A DNA stretch of 64,000 nucleotides, from the NCBI RefSeq assembly GCF_000317105.1, contig NC_019693.1, forward strand, positions 2,418,001-2,482,000, in the 5' to 3' direction. Each line of letters starts with the position of its first letter. Position 1 is the stretch's first letter. This DNA is from Oscillatoria acuminata PCC 6304 (lineage in GTDB: Bacteria > Cyanobacteriota > Cyanobacteriia > Cyanobacteriales > Laspinemataceae). Position numbers and translations under genes: made by a program. The notes beneath the pieces are model-generated. The model was not told the DNA's origin. It worked only from the letters and a program-made list of their open reading frames with translations, and made no database searches. Positions 53,325-61,800 of this stretch are shown here, piece by piece.

Positions 53325-55370
53325 ATGACCGCGCCCAGCACCTCTACCATCACAGCATTTCCTCTGACAGCAGTTGTCGGTCAGGAGGCGATTAAACTCG
53401 CCCTACTGTTAACCGCAGTAGACCCCGGATTGGGAGGACTGGCGATCGCCGGTCGTCGGGGAACCGCCAAATCCGTGATGGCGCGTGCCATCCACGCCCT
53501 GTTGCCCCCGATTGAAGTGGTCAAAGACTCCATCGCCAACTGCAATCCCACCAATCCCGATGAATGGGACGACCTCACCCGCGAGACTTATCCAACCCAA
53601 GGGACCAACAGCACCACTCCCGATGAGGTGCCCACCCAAATCATTCCCGCCCCTTTTGTCCAAATCCCCCTCGGAGTTACAGAAGACCGTCTTTTAGGGT
53701 CCGTGGATGTGGAACAGTCGGTCAAGCAAGGGGACACGGTATTTCAACCGGGTTTACTCGCCCAGGCGCATCGGGGAGTTCTCTATATTGATGAAATCAA
53801 CCTCCTCGATGACCAAATTGCCAACCTGCTGTTAAGCGTCCTCACCGATGGACGCAACCAAATCGAACGGGAAGGGATTAGCTTCCAACATCCCTGCAAA
53901 CCCCTGTTTATCGCCACCTATAACCCCGAGGAAGGGTCCCTGCGCGAACATCTCCTTGATCGCATTGCCATTACCCTCTCCGCCGATGGGGTCCTGGGCG
54001 TAGATCAGCGCGTAGAAGCGGTGGAACAAGCCTTATCCTACTCTGCCTCCCCCCAGGCGTTCTTACACCAATACACCGAAGACATTGACAACCTCAAAAC
54101 CCAAATTCTCCTCGCCCGAGAATGGTTAAAGGATGTGGAAATTCAATCGGACCAGATTGCTTATCTGGTTAATGAAGCCCTCCGAGGCGGGGTCCAGGGT
54201 CATCGCGCCGAATTATTTGCCCTGCGGGTCGCTAAGGCATCGGCGGCCCTGGATGGTCGTACCGCTGTCAATGCGGAGGACCTCCGTCGGGCAGTGGAAT
54301 TGGTGATTGTCCCCCGTTCGACAATTGTGCAAACGCCACCGGAGGAGGAACAACCACCACCACCACCGCCACCGCCACCGCAAGACAACTCGGATCAGCA
54401 ACAAGAGGAACCGGAGGAGGAAGAACCGGAAGAACAAGACGAACAGGAACAACCGGAACAGGAACAAAGTATTCCCGAAGAGTTTCTGTTCGACCCTGAA
54501 GGGGTGATCATGGACCCGAGTGTGCTGTATTTCGCACAAATGGCGAAACGGCAAGGCAAGACCGGCAGTCGCACAATTATTTTTTCCGACGATCGCGGAC
54601 GGTACATTAAGCCCATGTTACCTAAGGGTAAGGTGCAACGGGTGGCGGTGGATGCGACGTTACGCGCTGCTGCACCCTATCAGAAAGCCCGCCGGGAACG
54701 GCAACCGGACCGCAAGGTGATTGTGGAACAGGGGGATTTGCGATCGAAGCGGTTGGCGCGAAAAGCCGGTGCTTTGGTAATTTTTGTGGTGGATGCCTCG
54801 GGTTCAATGGCACTCAACCGGATGCAATCGGCGAAAGGGGCTGTATTACAACTGCTGACGGAAGCGTATCAAAACCGGGACCAAATTGCCTTAATTCCGT
54901 TTCGGGGAGAACAGGCGGATGTGTTGTTACCCCCGACGCGATCGATTACTTCCGCCCGCAGACGGTTGGAACGGTTGCCCTGTGGGGGTGGGTCGCCCTT
55001 AGCACATGGGTTGACCACGGCTGTGCGGGTGGGGTTAAATGCTCAACAATCCGGGGATATCGGTCAGGTGGCGATCGTTGCTATTACCGATGGACGGGGG
55101 AATGTTCCCTTGTCTCGGTCCTTGGGTGAACCGGCGATCGAAGGTGAGAAACCGGATATTAAGGGAGAATTACTGGAAATTGCCGGTAAAATTCGCGGGG
55201 TAGGGATGCAACTGTTGATGATTGATACAGAGAATAAGTTCGTTTCCACAGGGTTTGCGAAAGAGTTGGCCAAAGCGGCTGGGGGTCGATATTATAGTTT
55301 ACCCAAGGCCACGGACCGGGCGATCGCAGATATGGCTAGAGGTGCTTTAGCTGAAATGAAATCTCGATAG
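53325..55370 (+). CDS. chlD: Magnesium chelatase subunit D
   Basis: A 681-residue ChlD, the AAA+/integrin-I subunit that couples ChlI ATP hydrolysis to ChlH insertion of Mg2+ into protoporphyrin IX, the first committed step of chlorophyll synthesis. The N-terminal AAA+ domain starts [20 protein letters not shown] with a Walker-A region [20 protein letters not shown] and [21 protein letters not shown] Pro-rich run (about 340-355) and a Glu/Gln-rich acidic linker (to about 385) follow. The C-terminal integrin-I domain has MIDAS residues in [19 protein letters not shown] and [17 protein letters not shown]. Length and layout are typical. Confidence 0.96.
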   Translation: MTAPSTSTITAFPLTAVVGQEAIKLALLLTAVDPGLGGLAIAGRRGTAKSVMARAIHALLPPIEVVKDSIANCNPTNPDEWDDLTRETYPTQGTNSTTPDEVPTQIIPAPFVQIPLGVTEDRLLGSVDVEQSVKQGDTVFQPGLLAQAHRGVLYIDEINLLDDQIANLLLSVLTDGRNQIEREGISFQHPCKPLFIATYNPEEGSLREHLLDRIAITLSADGVLGVDQRVEAVEQALSYSASPQAFLHQYTEDIDNLKTQILLAREWLKDVEIQSDQIAYLVNEALRGGVQGHRAELFALRVAKASAALDGRTAVNAEDLRRAVELVIVPRSTIVQTPPEEEQPPPPPPPPPQDNSDQQQEEPEEEEPEEQDEQEQPEQEQSIPEEFLFDPEGVIMDPSVLYFAQMAKRQGKTGSRTIIFSDDRGRYIKPMLPKGKVQRVAVDATLRAAAPYQKARRERQPDRKVIVEQGDLRSKRLARKAGALVIFVVDASGSMALNRMQSAKGAVLQLLTEAYQNRDQIALIPFRGEQADVLLPPTRSITSARRRLERLPCGGGSPLAHGLTTAVRVGLNAQQSGDIGQVAIVAITDGRGNVPLSRSLGEPAIEGEKPDIKGELLEIAGKIRGVGMQLLMIDTENKFVSTGFAKELAKAAGGRYYSLPKATDRAIADMARGALAEMKSR

Positions 55371-55377
55371 CATTTTG

Positions 55378-55422
55378 CATTGAGAATGGAAGAATTAGGA
55401 GATTAATTCTTCATTCTCAATG
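55378..55422 (+). terminator. Hairpin after chlD
   Basis: CATTGAGAATG with AAGAATTA pairs with TTAATTCTTCATTCTCAATG, giving a long stem with one bulge (55378-55422), eight bases after the chlD stop. It lacks a clear U-run, so it is either a terminator or a 3'-end stabiliser. Confidence 0.55.
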
Positions 55423-55456
55423 TACCCGTTTCGGTTCATTATTGCTAATGTAAGTC

Positions 55457-55924
55457 ATGGTTGGACCAAAGTCTTTGCCTCCGGGCTGTATTCTACGACC
55501 TGCTTGTTCAGAGGATTTAGGTACAATCCGCAAGTTAGTATTTCAGGCTAAATTAGACCCAACCCAGTTGCGCTGGGAGAATTTTTCAGTAATTGAATTT
55601 CAGGATAAAGTGATTGCTTGTGGACAGTTAAGGCAATTTTCTGGTTGTGAAGAGTTGGGGAGTTTAGTGGTTGAGAAGTCTTGGCGCGATCGCGGCCTGG
55701 GGTCTTATCTGGTTCAGCATTTAGTCCAGGAATCCACCGCCCCGGTTTATGTCGAATGTATGGGCTGGTTAGTGGAGTTTTATGAACACTTAGAATTTGT
55801 AAAAATTTCCTGGTCAGAATTACCCAAACCTCTGAAAATTAAGTTCTTCTTAGGACAACTCGGATCAAAAGTCTTACCGTTAGGAGTAACAATTTTACAG
55901 GCGAAACCCATCAAAAAGCTCTAA
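55457..55924 (+). CDS. GNAT-family N-acetyltransferase
   Basis: A 155-residue GCN5-related acetyltransferase. The N terminus (ILRPACSEDLGTIRKLVFQA) has the usual beta-alpha start, the middle has VIEFQDKVIACGQLRQF and ELGSLVVEKSWRDRGLGSYL, which carries the acetyl-CoA-binding R/Q-x-x-G-x-G/A pattern (RDRGLG), and VYVECMGWLVEFYEHLEFVK follows. The acceptor is unknown. It follows chlD by 86 bp in the same direction. Confidence 0.8.
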   Translation: MVGPKSLPPGCILRPACSEDLGTIRKLVFQAKLDPTQLRWENFSVIEFQDKVIACGQLRQFSGCEELGSLVVEKSWRDRGLGSYLVQHLVQESTAPVYVECMGWLVEFYEHLEFVKISWSELPKPLKIKFFLGQLGSKVLPLGVTILQAKPIKKL

Positions 55925-56045
55925 ATTCAATTTAAGATTTTTGTATAATTAGCGCATCCTCTTCCTCACAAAAGCTGGTAAAAAGATAGCACCTATGAAC
56001 TTACCTGAATTTGAGTATTTAATTCGCAAAACAGTCACTTATTTA

Positions 56046-57708
56046 GGGCTTGCTGAAAAACAGCCAAACCCTTATGGGAAAACACTTTAAGAAGTCGGAC
56101 CAGGACACAAAAGACACGAAAAAGGGGTAAAATGGGAAATTGTTGTGCATCGGTGAAGCGAAAATGTATCGAAAATCACAAAACACCCTGGGGCCAGAAG
56201 GAGCCTTTGAACTTCCCTTTGAGGGCCAGCTGTGTGAAGACAATCGTTGGATAGTTCTGTCGAAGCTAATTCCGTGGTCCGAATTTGAGGCAGAATATGC
56301 CCAGAATTTCTCAGAAGACATGGGGGCACCAGCCAAATCTTTTAGGATGGCACTGGCTGCTTTAATTATCAAAGAAAAATTGAGGATTAGTGACCGAGAA
56401 ACTGTTGAACAAATCCAGGAAAACCCGTATTTACAGTATTTTATTGGAAGAAACAGTTATCAAAACGAAGCGCCCTTTGACCCTTCAATGATGGTTCATT
56501 TTCGGCAAAGAATTAGTTCGGATATGCTTCAAAAAATCAATCGCAGAATTGTCCAAACAAGTCTAGGATTCAATCCGGAGGAACCCAGCACAAAAAAGTT
56601 AGAAGAAGCCGAAAAACCGCCAGGAAATAGAGGCCGGCTATTAATGGATGCAACAGTTGCCCCTGCCGATATCAAATACCCCACGGATGTGGAACTGTTA
56701 AATCAAGCTAGAAAAACTACCGAACTGATCATAGACCTCTTATATAAGTCCCTGAAGGATAACCTAGACAAAAAACCGAGAACTTACAGAAAAAATGCTA
56801 GAAAAGATTATTTAAATTTTGCCAAAAAGAGGAAGTCCTCTGGAAAACAAAGGAAAGAAGCCGTTAAAAAACAACTGCAATATATCAAACGGAATCTGGG
56901 ACATATTGACAAGTTAATTGAGCAAGGAGCCAGCCTGGAACTCTTAAGCAGAAGGCAATACAGGAATTTATTAGTCTCCGCCGAAATTTATCGTCAACAG
57001 GATTTGATGTGGTCAAATAATCAAAAAAGAATCGACAATCGGATTGTCAGTTTAACACAACCTCATGTCCGTCCAATCGTCCGAGGTAAAGCAGGAAGTC
57101 CTACAGAATTCGGAGCGAAGTTATCAGTTAGTTGTGTAGAAGGATATGTATTGCTCGAAAAAATTAGTTGGGAAAGTTATAATGAAAGTGGAGATTTTAT
57201 TAGTCAAGTAGAGGCGTACAAAGAATTGACGGGATTTTACCCGGAATCGGTTCACGCCGATAAAATTTATCGCACCCGAGTCAATAGAGCTTGGTGTAAA
57301 GAAAGAGGAATTAGACTCAGCGGTCCTCCATTAGGGAGACCGCGAACCCAAGTTAGCCTTCAAGATAAAAAACAAGCACTAGAAGACGAGCGTATTCGCA
57401 ACGAAATTGAAGGAAAATTTGGACAGGGTAAAAGAAGATTCAGTCTGAATCGAGTCATGTCTAAACTATCTAAGACTTCGGAAACCTCTATTAATCTTAC
57501 GTTTTTAGTGCTTAACTTGGTGAAACTGCTGAGGCAGTTTTACTGTCTTTTTTTGTGTCAATTTTTCCAAACTCTTATAATTTTATGCCGAAGCATTAAT
57601 TTTAGCTATGAATTGAAGAATCGAAGTAAAGCCATGTTTATTGGTGCAGTCAGAGGGGCCTCTTGTTCATTTACCCCCCCTGCTTTTTATAACTTTTTCA
57701 GCAAACCC
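56046..57708 (+). mobile_element. IS5/DUF772-type insertion sequence with 6-bp target duplication
   Basis: The ends GGGCTTGCTGAAAAA (56046-56060) and TTTTTCAGCAAACCC (57694-57708) are inverted repeats with one mismatch. TATTTA lies directly on both flanks (56040-56045 and 57709-57714). The transposase fills most of the 1663-bp element. It sits inside a 62-codon host gene, on the same strand and in the same frame. Confidence 0.85.
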
Positions 57709-57852
57709 TATTTAGATTTTCATAGCGATGATGCCTCTAAGGAGTTAAAGGCACAGTGGCAACAGGTGCTGGTGGAGATTGGGCGTCTCAAACAACAGAA
57801 ACTGCAGGAAAAATCTCGCCGCAGTTCCAGCAAACCGCCCAAAACCGACTAA
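56164..57852 (+). CDS. DDE transposase (IS5/IS1182-like), running on into host sequence
   Basis: From ATG 56164 (MYRKSQNTLGPEGAFELPFE) the frame codes 515 residues within the element and then 47 more in the disrupted host gene before a stop. The N-terminal domain (FRMALAALIIKEKLRISDRE, ENPYLQYFIGRNSYQNEAPF) is the DUF772-type region. The DDE catalytic core is visible as GRLLMDATVAPADIKYPTD, YPESVHADKIYRTRVNRAW and NEIEGKFGQGKRRFSLNRV. I assign IS5/IS1182-like from memory, not by search. The absence of a stop codon inside the element means the transposase is fused to host codons here. Confidence 0.85.
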   Translation: MYRKSQNTLGPEGAFELPFEGQLCEDNRWIVLSKLIPWSEFEAEYAQNFSEDMGAPAKSFRMALAALIIKEKLRISDRETVEQIQENPYLQYFIGRNSYQNEAPFDPSMMVHFRQRISSDMLQKINRRIVQTSLGFNPEEPSTKKLEEAEKPPGNRGRLLMDATVAPADIKYPTDVELLNQARKTTELIIDLLYKSLKDNLDKKPRTYRKNARKDYLNFAKKRKSSGKQRKEAVKKQLQYIKRNLGHIDKLIEQGASLELLSRRQYRNLLVSAEIYRQQDLMWSNNQKRIDNRIVSLTQPHVRPIVRGKAGSPTEFGAKLSVSCVEGYVLLEKISWESYNESGDFISQVEAYKELTGFYPESVHADKIYRTRVNRAWCKERGIRLSGPPLGRPRTQVSLQDKKQALEDERIRNEIEGKFGQGKRRFSLNRVMSKLSKTSETSINLTFLVLNLVKLLRQFYCLFLCQFFQTLIILCRSINFSYELKNRSKAMFIGAVRGASCSFTPPAFYNFFSKPYLDFHSDDASKELKAQWQQVLVEIGRLKQQKLQEKSRRSSSKPPKTD

Positions 57853-57992
57853 TTTCCCAGAATTTCCAGAGAAACTCCCAGTATTATTGCTCATTAAACG
57901 ATGTTATTCCCAGATTCCGATCCACAAGGGTAGCGATCGCAGCCCGATCCGACCTAAGATCGAGAAGAAAACCAGTAACAGCGACAGAAATT

Positions 57993-59300
57993 GTGAGTGA
58001 TTCGACTCTTGAGAAAATTCTCGACTTGGCAAAATCTCGGGTAGACTCTGCCGAGGTTTACTATGTCTCCAGTCAAGATACCCCGATTGAATTTGAAAAC
58101 AACCGCCTGAAATCCCTGCAAACTAAAGCCCTGCAAGGGGTCGCCCTGCGGGTGATTTCCAAGGGCAAAATAGGGTTTGCCAGTTCCACGGACCTCACCC
58201 GCCTGGATGATTTAGTGGATGCTGCGGTGCAAACCTCGGAAATTGGGGACAGTGCAGAATTTGAATTCGCCAGTAACCTGCATCTGTCCTCCCCAACCCC
58301 AGAATTTCAACCCCCAACCACCCAGGAATTGCTGGAAGTGGGTCGAAATCAAATTGAGCAAGTTCACGGTTACAACCCCGATATTCTGGTGGATGTCAGC
58401 TTTCATGTTCGCAGTGGGACGGTCAAAATTATGACCAGTCAAGATCTGTATGCCACGCGATCGAGCCAAATTGTGAGCTCCAGTCTGAGTGGTAACTTGG
58501 TCAAAGGGGAAGATTTCCTGCAAATTTATAGCTATGATGTCGCCCGCGATCGCCTGCCGGACTTCGATCGCCTCCTCAAAGACATCCTCAGAAAATACCA
58601 ACTCGCCGAACGTCCCGCCACCATCACCAGTGGTTCTTTCCCCGTCTTCTTTACCCCGAGAGCCGCAGCGAGTACCCTAGGCAGTCTATTTGATACCATC
58701 TTATCCGGTCAAGCGGTGGTCCAAAAGGCATCGCCCCTCATGGATAAAGTGGGAGAAAAAGTCTTTGACAGTCGCCTGACCCTGTTTGAAGACCCCACCC
58801 TGGGTCCCTCCGCTTGTGAATTTGACGATGAAGGCACTCCCACCAGTCCCAACACCCTGATTGAAAACGGCGTGGTAAATGGGTTTTACTGGGACCGTCG
58901 CTGGGCTGCCCGTGCTGGGTTACAATCGACCGGAAACGGGTTTCGCGGTGGACTATCGCGCCCGGGACCCGATTTGGTCAATCTCTGCTTGAATGCGGGG
59001 AGTACCTCCACTGCTGATTTAATTGCCGGAGTCAAGGAAGGATTGATTGTTGAGCAAGTGCTCGGTGCCGGTCAATCGAATCAACTGGCGGGAGAATTTT
59101 CGATTAACTTAGATTTAGGGTATAAAATCGAAAATGGCGAGATTGTCGGGCGTGTAAAAAATACAATGGTTGCCGGGAGTATTTTTGAAGCCTTTGACAA
59201 TTTAGTAGATTTTAGTAGCGAACGGGATTGGGTAGGCGGCGGTGCATTATTGCCGAGTATGCTGTTTGGGAAACTGGGAGTTTCTGCCAGACAAGGTTAA
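57993..59300 (+). CDS. tldE: TldE/PmbA protein, non-metal partner of TldD
   Basis: About 435 residues from GTG 57993 (VSDSTLEKILDLAKSRVDSA), the usual family start; a longer open frame reaches back to 57756 but overlaps unrelated codons. Landmarks are EVYYVSSQDTPIEFENNRLK, ALQGVALRVISKGKIGFASS, FPVFFTPRAAASTLGSLF and SACEFDDEGTPTSPNTLIEN. The C-terminal GYKIENGEIVGRVKNTMVAG is typical of the family. It lacks the HExxxH motif found in TldD at 40125-41504, so it is the partner subunit. A DUF3153-type gene follows at about 50 bp. Confidence 0.92.
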   Translation: MSDSTLEKILDLAKSRVDSAEVYYVSSQDTPIEFENNRLKSLQTKALQGVALRVISKGKIGFASSTDLTRLDDLVDAAVQTSEIGDSAEFEFASNLHLSSPTPEFQPPTTQELLEVGRNQIEQVHGYNPDILVDVSFHVRSGTVKIMTSQDLYATRSSQIVSSSLSGNLVKGEDFLQIYSYDVARDRLPDFDRLLKDILRKYQLAERPATITSGSFPVFFTPRAAASTLGSLFDTILSGQAVVQKASPLMDKVGEKVFDSRLTLFEDPTLGPSACEFDDEGTPTSPNTLIENGVVNGFYWDRRWAARAGLQSTGNGFRGGLSRPGPDLVNLCLNAGSTSTADLIAGVKEGLIVEQVLGAGQSNQLAGEFSINLDLGYKIENGEIVGRVKNTMVAGSIFEAFDNLVDFSSERDWVGGGALLPSMLFGKLGVSARQG

Positions 59301-59351
59301 ATTTGTGGTTTGTAAAAAAGAGTTAATCAATTGATTGGAGGGAGACAATTT

Positions 59352-60209
59352 GTGAAATTAGCAAGTTTTGGGAGGATGGTCGGGGAGTGGATTCAAGGGA
59401 AAGTCAGGCGATCGCGCGTCTGGATCGTGCTGTTACTGGTCCCGATGTTGCTCACCGGCTGTGTGGAATATGATGTGGGGATTAACTTTGAGAGTCAAAC
59501 TCACGGAGAAATTGTCCAACATATCCAACTCGGAGAACGACTCAAAGCCTTTAGTAGTTCGACCGCTGAAGCCTGGTTAGAGAGTATTGAACGCCGCACT
59601 CGCCAATTGCATGGGCAGGTTAAACGGAGTTCTGACCGAGAAATTACGGTAAAAATTCCGTTTAATAATGGGGCGGAATTAGTAGACAAGTTCAATCAAT
59701 TTTTTAATCCCGCTGATGAAAATCAAAGGGAGTTAGCGAATTCCCCCGAGGCGCAAATTCCGGATATTTCTTCTGTGATGGCGATTAGACAACGGAATTT
59801 TTTACTAGCGATTTATAATCACTTAAATTATGAGTTAGATTTGCGATCGCTGGGGATGATTTCTTCTAATGGCACCGTGATTGTCAGTCCGGGGGTCCTG
59901 TTGGATCTGGAATTTACCTTAAATACGCCCTGGGGTGCCAATGCTGTCGTTTCGGACGATGGACTGATGCCAGAGATTCGCAACAATGGACGACAACTGG
60001 TTTGGACTTTGCAACCCGGAGAACTGAATCATTTGGAAACCCGATTCTGGGTCCCGAGTCCGATTGGAATTGGGGCATTAATCATTGGGGTGTTTGTAGG
60101 CATCAGTATCTTTTTAAAAGACAAACTCTTACCCGCCTTGGGAATGGGTCAGCGCAAACCCCGCAAGGCCAAAAAACCCCAACCAGAACCCGCTAATCTT
60201 GGGAGTTAA
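59352..60209 (+). CDS. DUF3153-type lipoprotein
   Basis: About 285 residues from GTG 59352, which has GGAGGG eight or nine bases upstream; an in-frame TTG at 59331 is possible. A basic N terminus and hydrophobic stretch (SRVWIVLLLVPMLLTGC) end in a lipobox, so this is a membrane-anchored lipoprotein. The mature part has VEYDVGINFESQTHGEIVQH, the family-typical ERRTRQLHGQVKRSSDREIT, KIPFNNGAELVDKFNQFFNP and a second hydrophobic segment near the C terminus (SPIGIGALIIGVFVGISIFL), then a basic tail. I recall this as the cyanobacterial DUF3153 family. Function unknown. Confidence 0.75.
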   Translation: MKLASFGRMVGEWIQGKVRRSRVWIVLLLVPMLLTGCVEYDVGINFESQTHGEIVQHIQLGERLKAFSSSTAEAWLESIERRTRQLHGQVKRSSDREITVKIPFNNGAELVDKFNQFFNPADENQRELANSPEAQIPDISSVMAIRQRNFLLAIYNHLNYELDLRSLGMISSNGTVIVSPGVLLDLEFTLNTPWGANAVVSDDGLMPEIRNNGRQLVWTLQPGELNHLETRFWVPSPIGIGALIIGVFVGISIFLKDKLLPALGMGQRKPRKAKKPQPEPANLGS

Positions 60210-60908
60210 AACTTGCTCGGTGAGGAGTCCCCAGTCGGTCAGCCAAACTGGACTGTTCATAGGGTCCTGATTCGGTTGGGGTCACATTCGGGTTCTCTTG
60301 GGGTGATTCCCCCGCAGAATTAAGACCCAGGGAAGGGCTTTCGGAATCGCCGAACTGTCAAGTTTACAGTCTGAACATTCCGGAACCGCCCTCCTGAGAG
60401 ATTGAACCGCTGACATCAACCCCAATGCTTTCATTCCTTGTGTCAATTCGACAAAAGAAACGGGACCGATCGCATAACTCAGTTTAAAAAAGGGTCAAAA
60501 ATCTGAGTCAGTCTGGGGTTAAGAACGTACCCGCTGCGATTAATCCGGCGGTCAAGTTCAACCAACTTTATCAAACCTTTACAAATGATGAAGCTAACCG
60601 GAAAACAGGGGAGTTTGATGACTGAAGTAGAAGGCGATCGCCCTCATCGTGCGAAGGATGGTTGTTCCCAGGGTTTAACCTAGGTAAAAGCACTGTACCA
60701 TCATCCACCAAAACCCCGAATTTTGTTTCTCAACTCTATTCGTTATTTCAGGGGAAAGATAGGGTAAAGTTTAAATAGAGATATACCCATTGTTCAGGGG
60801 ATAGAGTATTGTCCGATTGAGTCAACAAAGATTTGGCCGAAAAGCCGGTCAAGCTGTTGCGATTCTAACCTGTCCATCTGAAGTGTTTTTAAGGACTGGA
60901 GAGAAAAA
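60210..60908. other. Long intergenic region, nothing recognised
   Basis: About 700 bp between the lipoprotein gene and a receiver gene. A 31-codon frame at 60591 is not supported by a family or ribosome-binding site. No repeats with clear ends are seen. Confidence 0.35.
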
Positions 60909-61316
60909 ATGTCTGAAAATAATAGTCCCGTCGCCACCATTCTCGCCGTAGATGATAGTGTGGTCATGCAAGATTTAGTGAAGCGAGCATTAGCTCAAGA
61001 TTATCGCGTCCTAGTGGCAGATAATGCCGTAGATGCTTTGTCAATGATTTACCACGAGCAGGTTTCGATTTTGTTGCTTGATGTTTCCATGCCCGGAATT
61101 GATGGCTTAGAGCTTTGTCGAACGGTGAGGAATATCCCTCAATTTCAAGAACTGCCCATTGTCATGCTAACGGCTCGCGATGGTCTGTTTGATAAGGTCC
61201 AAGGTCGGTTAGCCGGAGCCACGGAATATTTAACTAAGCCATTTGATGCCGCCCAACTGCGTCAAGTTGTGGGAAATTTTGTTAATAGTAATCTTCCCTC
61301 GGAAGTCGCCGACTAA
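60909..61316 (+). CDS. Stand-alone response regulator receiver protein
   Basis: A 135-residue CheY-like single-domain response regulator: ILAVDDSVVMQDLVKRALAQ (acidic pocket), ILLLDVSMPGIDGLELCRTV (acceptor Asp near residue 59), PIVMLTARDGLFDKVQGRLA (Thr switch) and ATEYLTKPFDAAQLRQVVG (Lys). No output domain, so it must act by binding a partner. No kinase is adjacent; the closest downstream genes are Ser/Thr kinases. AGGACTGGAGAG lies upstream of ATG 60909. Confidence 0.9.
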   Translation: MSENNSPVATILAVDDSVVMQDLVKRALAQDYRVLVADNAVDALSMIYHEQVSILLLDVSMPGIDGLELCRTVRNIPQFQELPIVMLTARDGLFDKVQGRLAGATEYLTKPFDAAQLRQVVGNFVNSNLPSEVAD

Positions 61317-61800
61317 TTCAAAAGTTATGGTCGGATTCGTAAAAAATGATTGCCCAATTATTCCCCTAACCCGAAGTCAGGATTGAAGGAGGGCGCTTTG
61401 AGAGAAAACCAAGTCCTCAGACTGAGGAAAGCCCAGGGGGATGAGGAGAATCTTTGGAGGAGAAGGGTGGAAGCCTTTAATCAAAAATTAAAACCGGATT
61501 CAAATTTAGATAATAGCAGACAAGCATGGGGACTTAGAGGGTCAATCCATAAAAATTAATAAATATTCAAGAAGTGTAAAATTTTGGCTAAACATCTATT
61601 GATCCGAGGGGGGGTTACCCCAAAAAAGCCCCTACAGGTTAACCATTAGGGGACTGAGGGGATAACCACCAAACTCGGGGCGATCGCTCCACAAAAGCTC
61701 CAACGACCACACAGACAGAGCGGTTTTGTGCGGGATGGTCGAAATACTTGGACGCTAACGAGGCAAAATAAAACTAAATCGGTTCATCGCCTGCCCCTAT
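61317..61800. other. Intergenic region, nothing recognised
   Basis: A 69-codon frame (61350-61559) is unsupported. Otherwise no gene, repeat with clear ends, or RNA was recognised. Confidence 0.35.

Larger units (their letters stand above)
55995..57852 (+). pseudogene. 62-codon gene interrupted by an insertion sequence
   Basis: Removing the insertion sequence (56046-57708) and one copy of TATTTA joins 17 codons (MNLPEFEYLIRKTVTYL, 55995-56045) in frame to DFHSDDASKELKAQWQQVLV and the rest, stopping at 57850-57852. The rebuilt 62-residue protein is charged and predicted helical, with a basic Ser/Lys C-terminus (QEKSRRSSSKPPKTD). I do not recognise it. The split is clean, so the gene was probably intact until recently. 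Confidence 0.8.

Noticed and set aside
61350-61559. 69-codon frame between receiver and kinase genes
   Set aside because: No Shine-Dalgarno, low-complexity charged translation and no conserved pattern.
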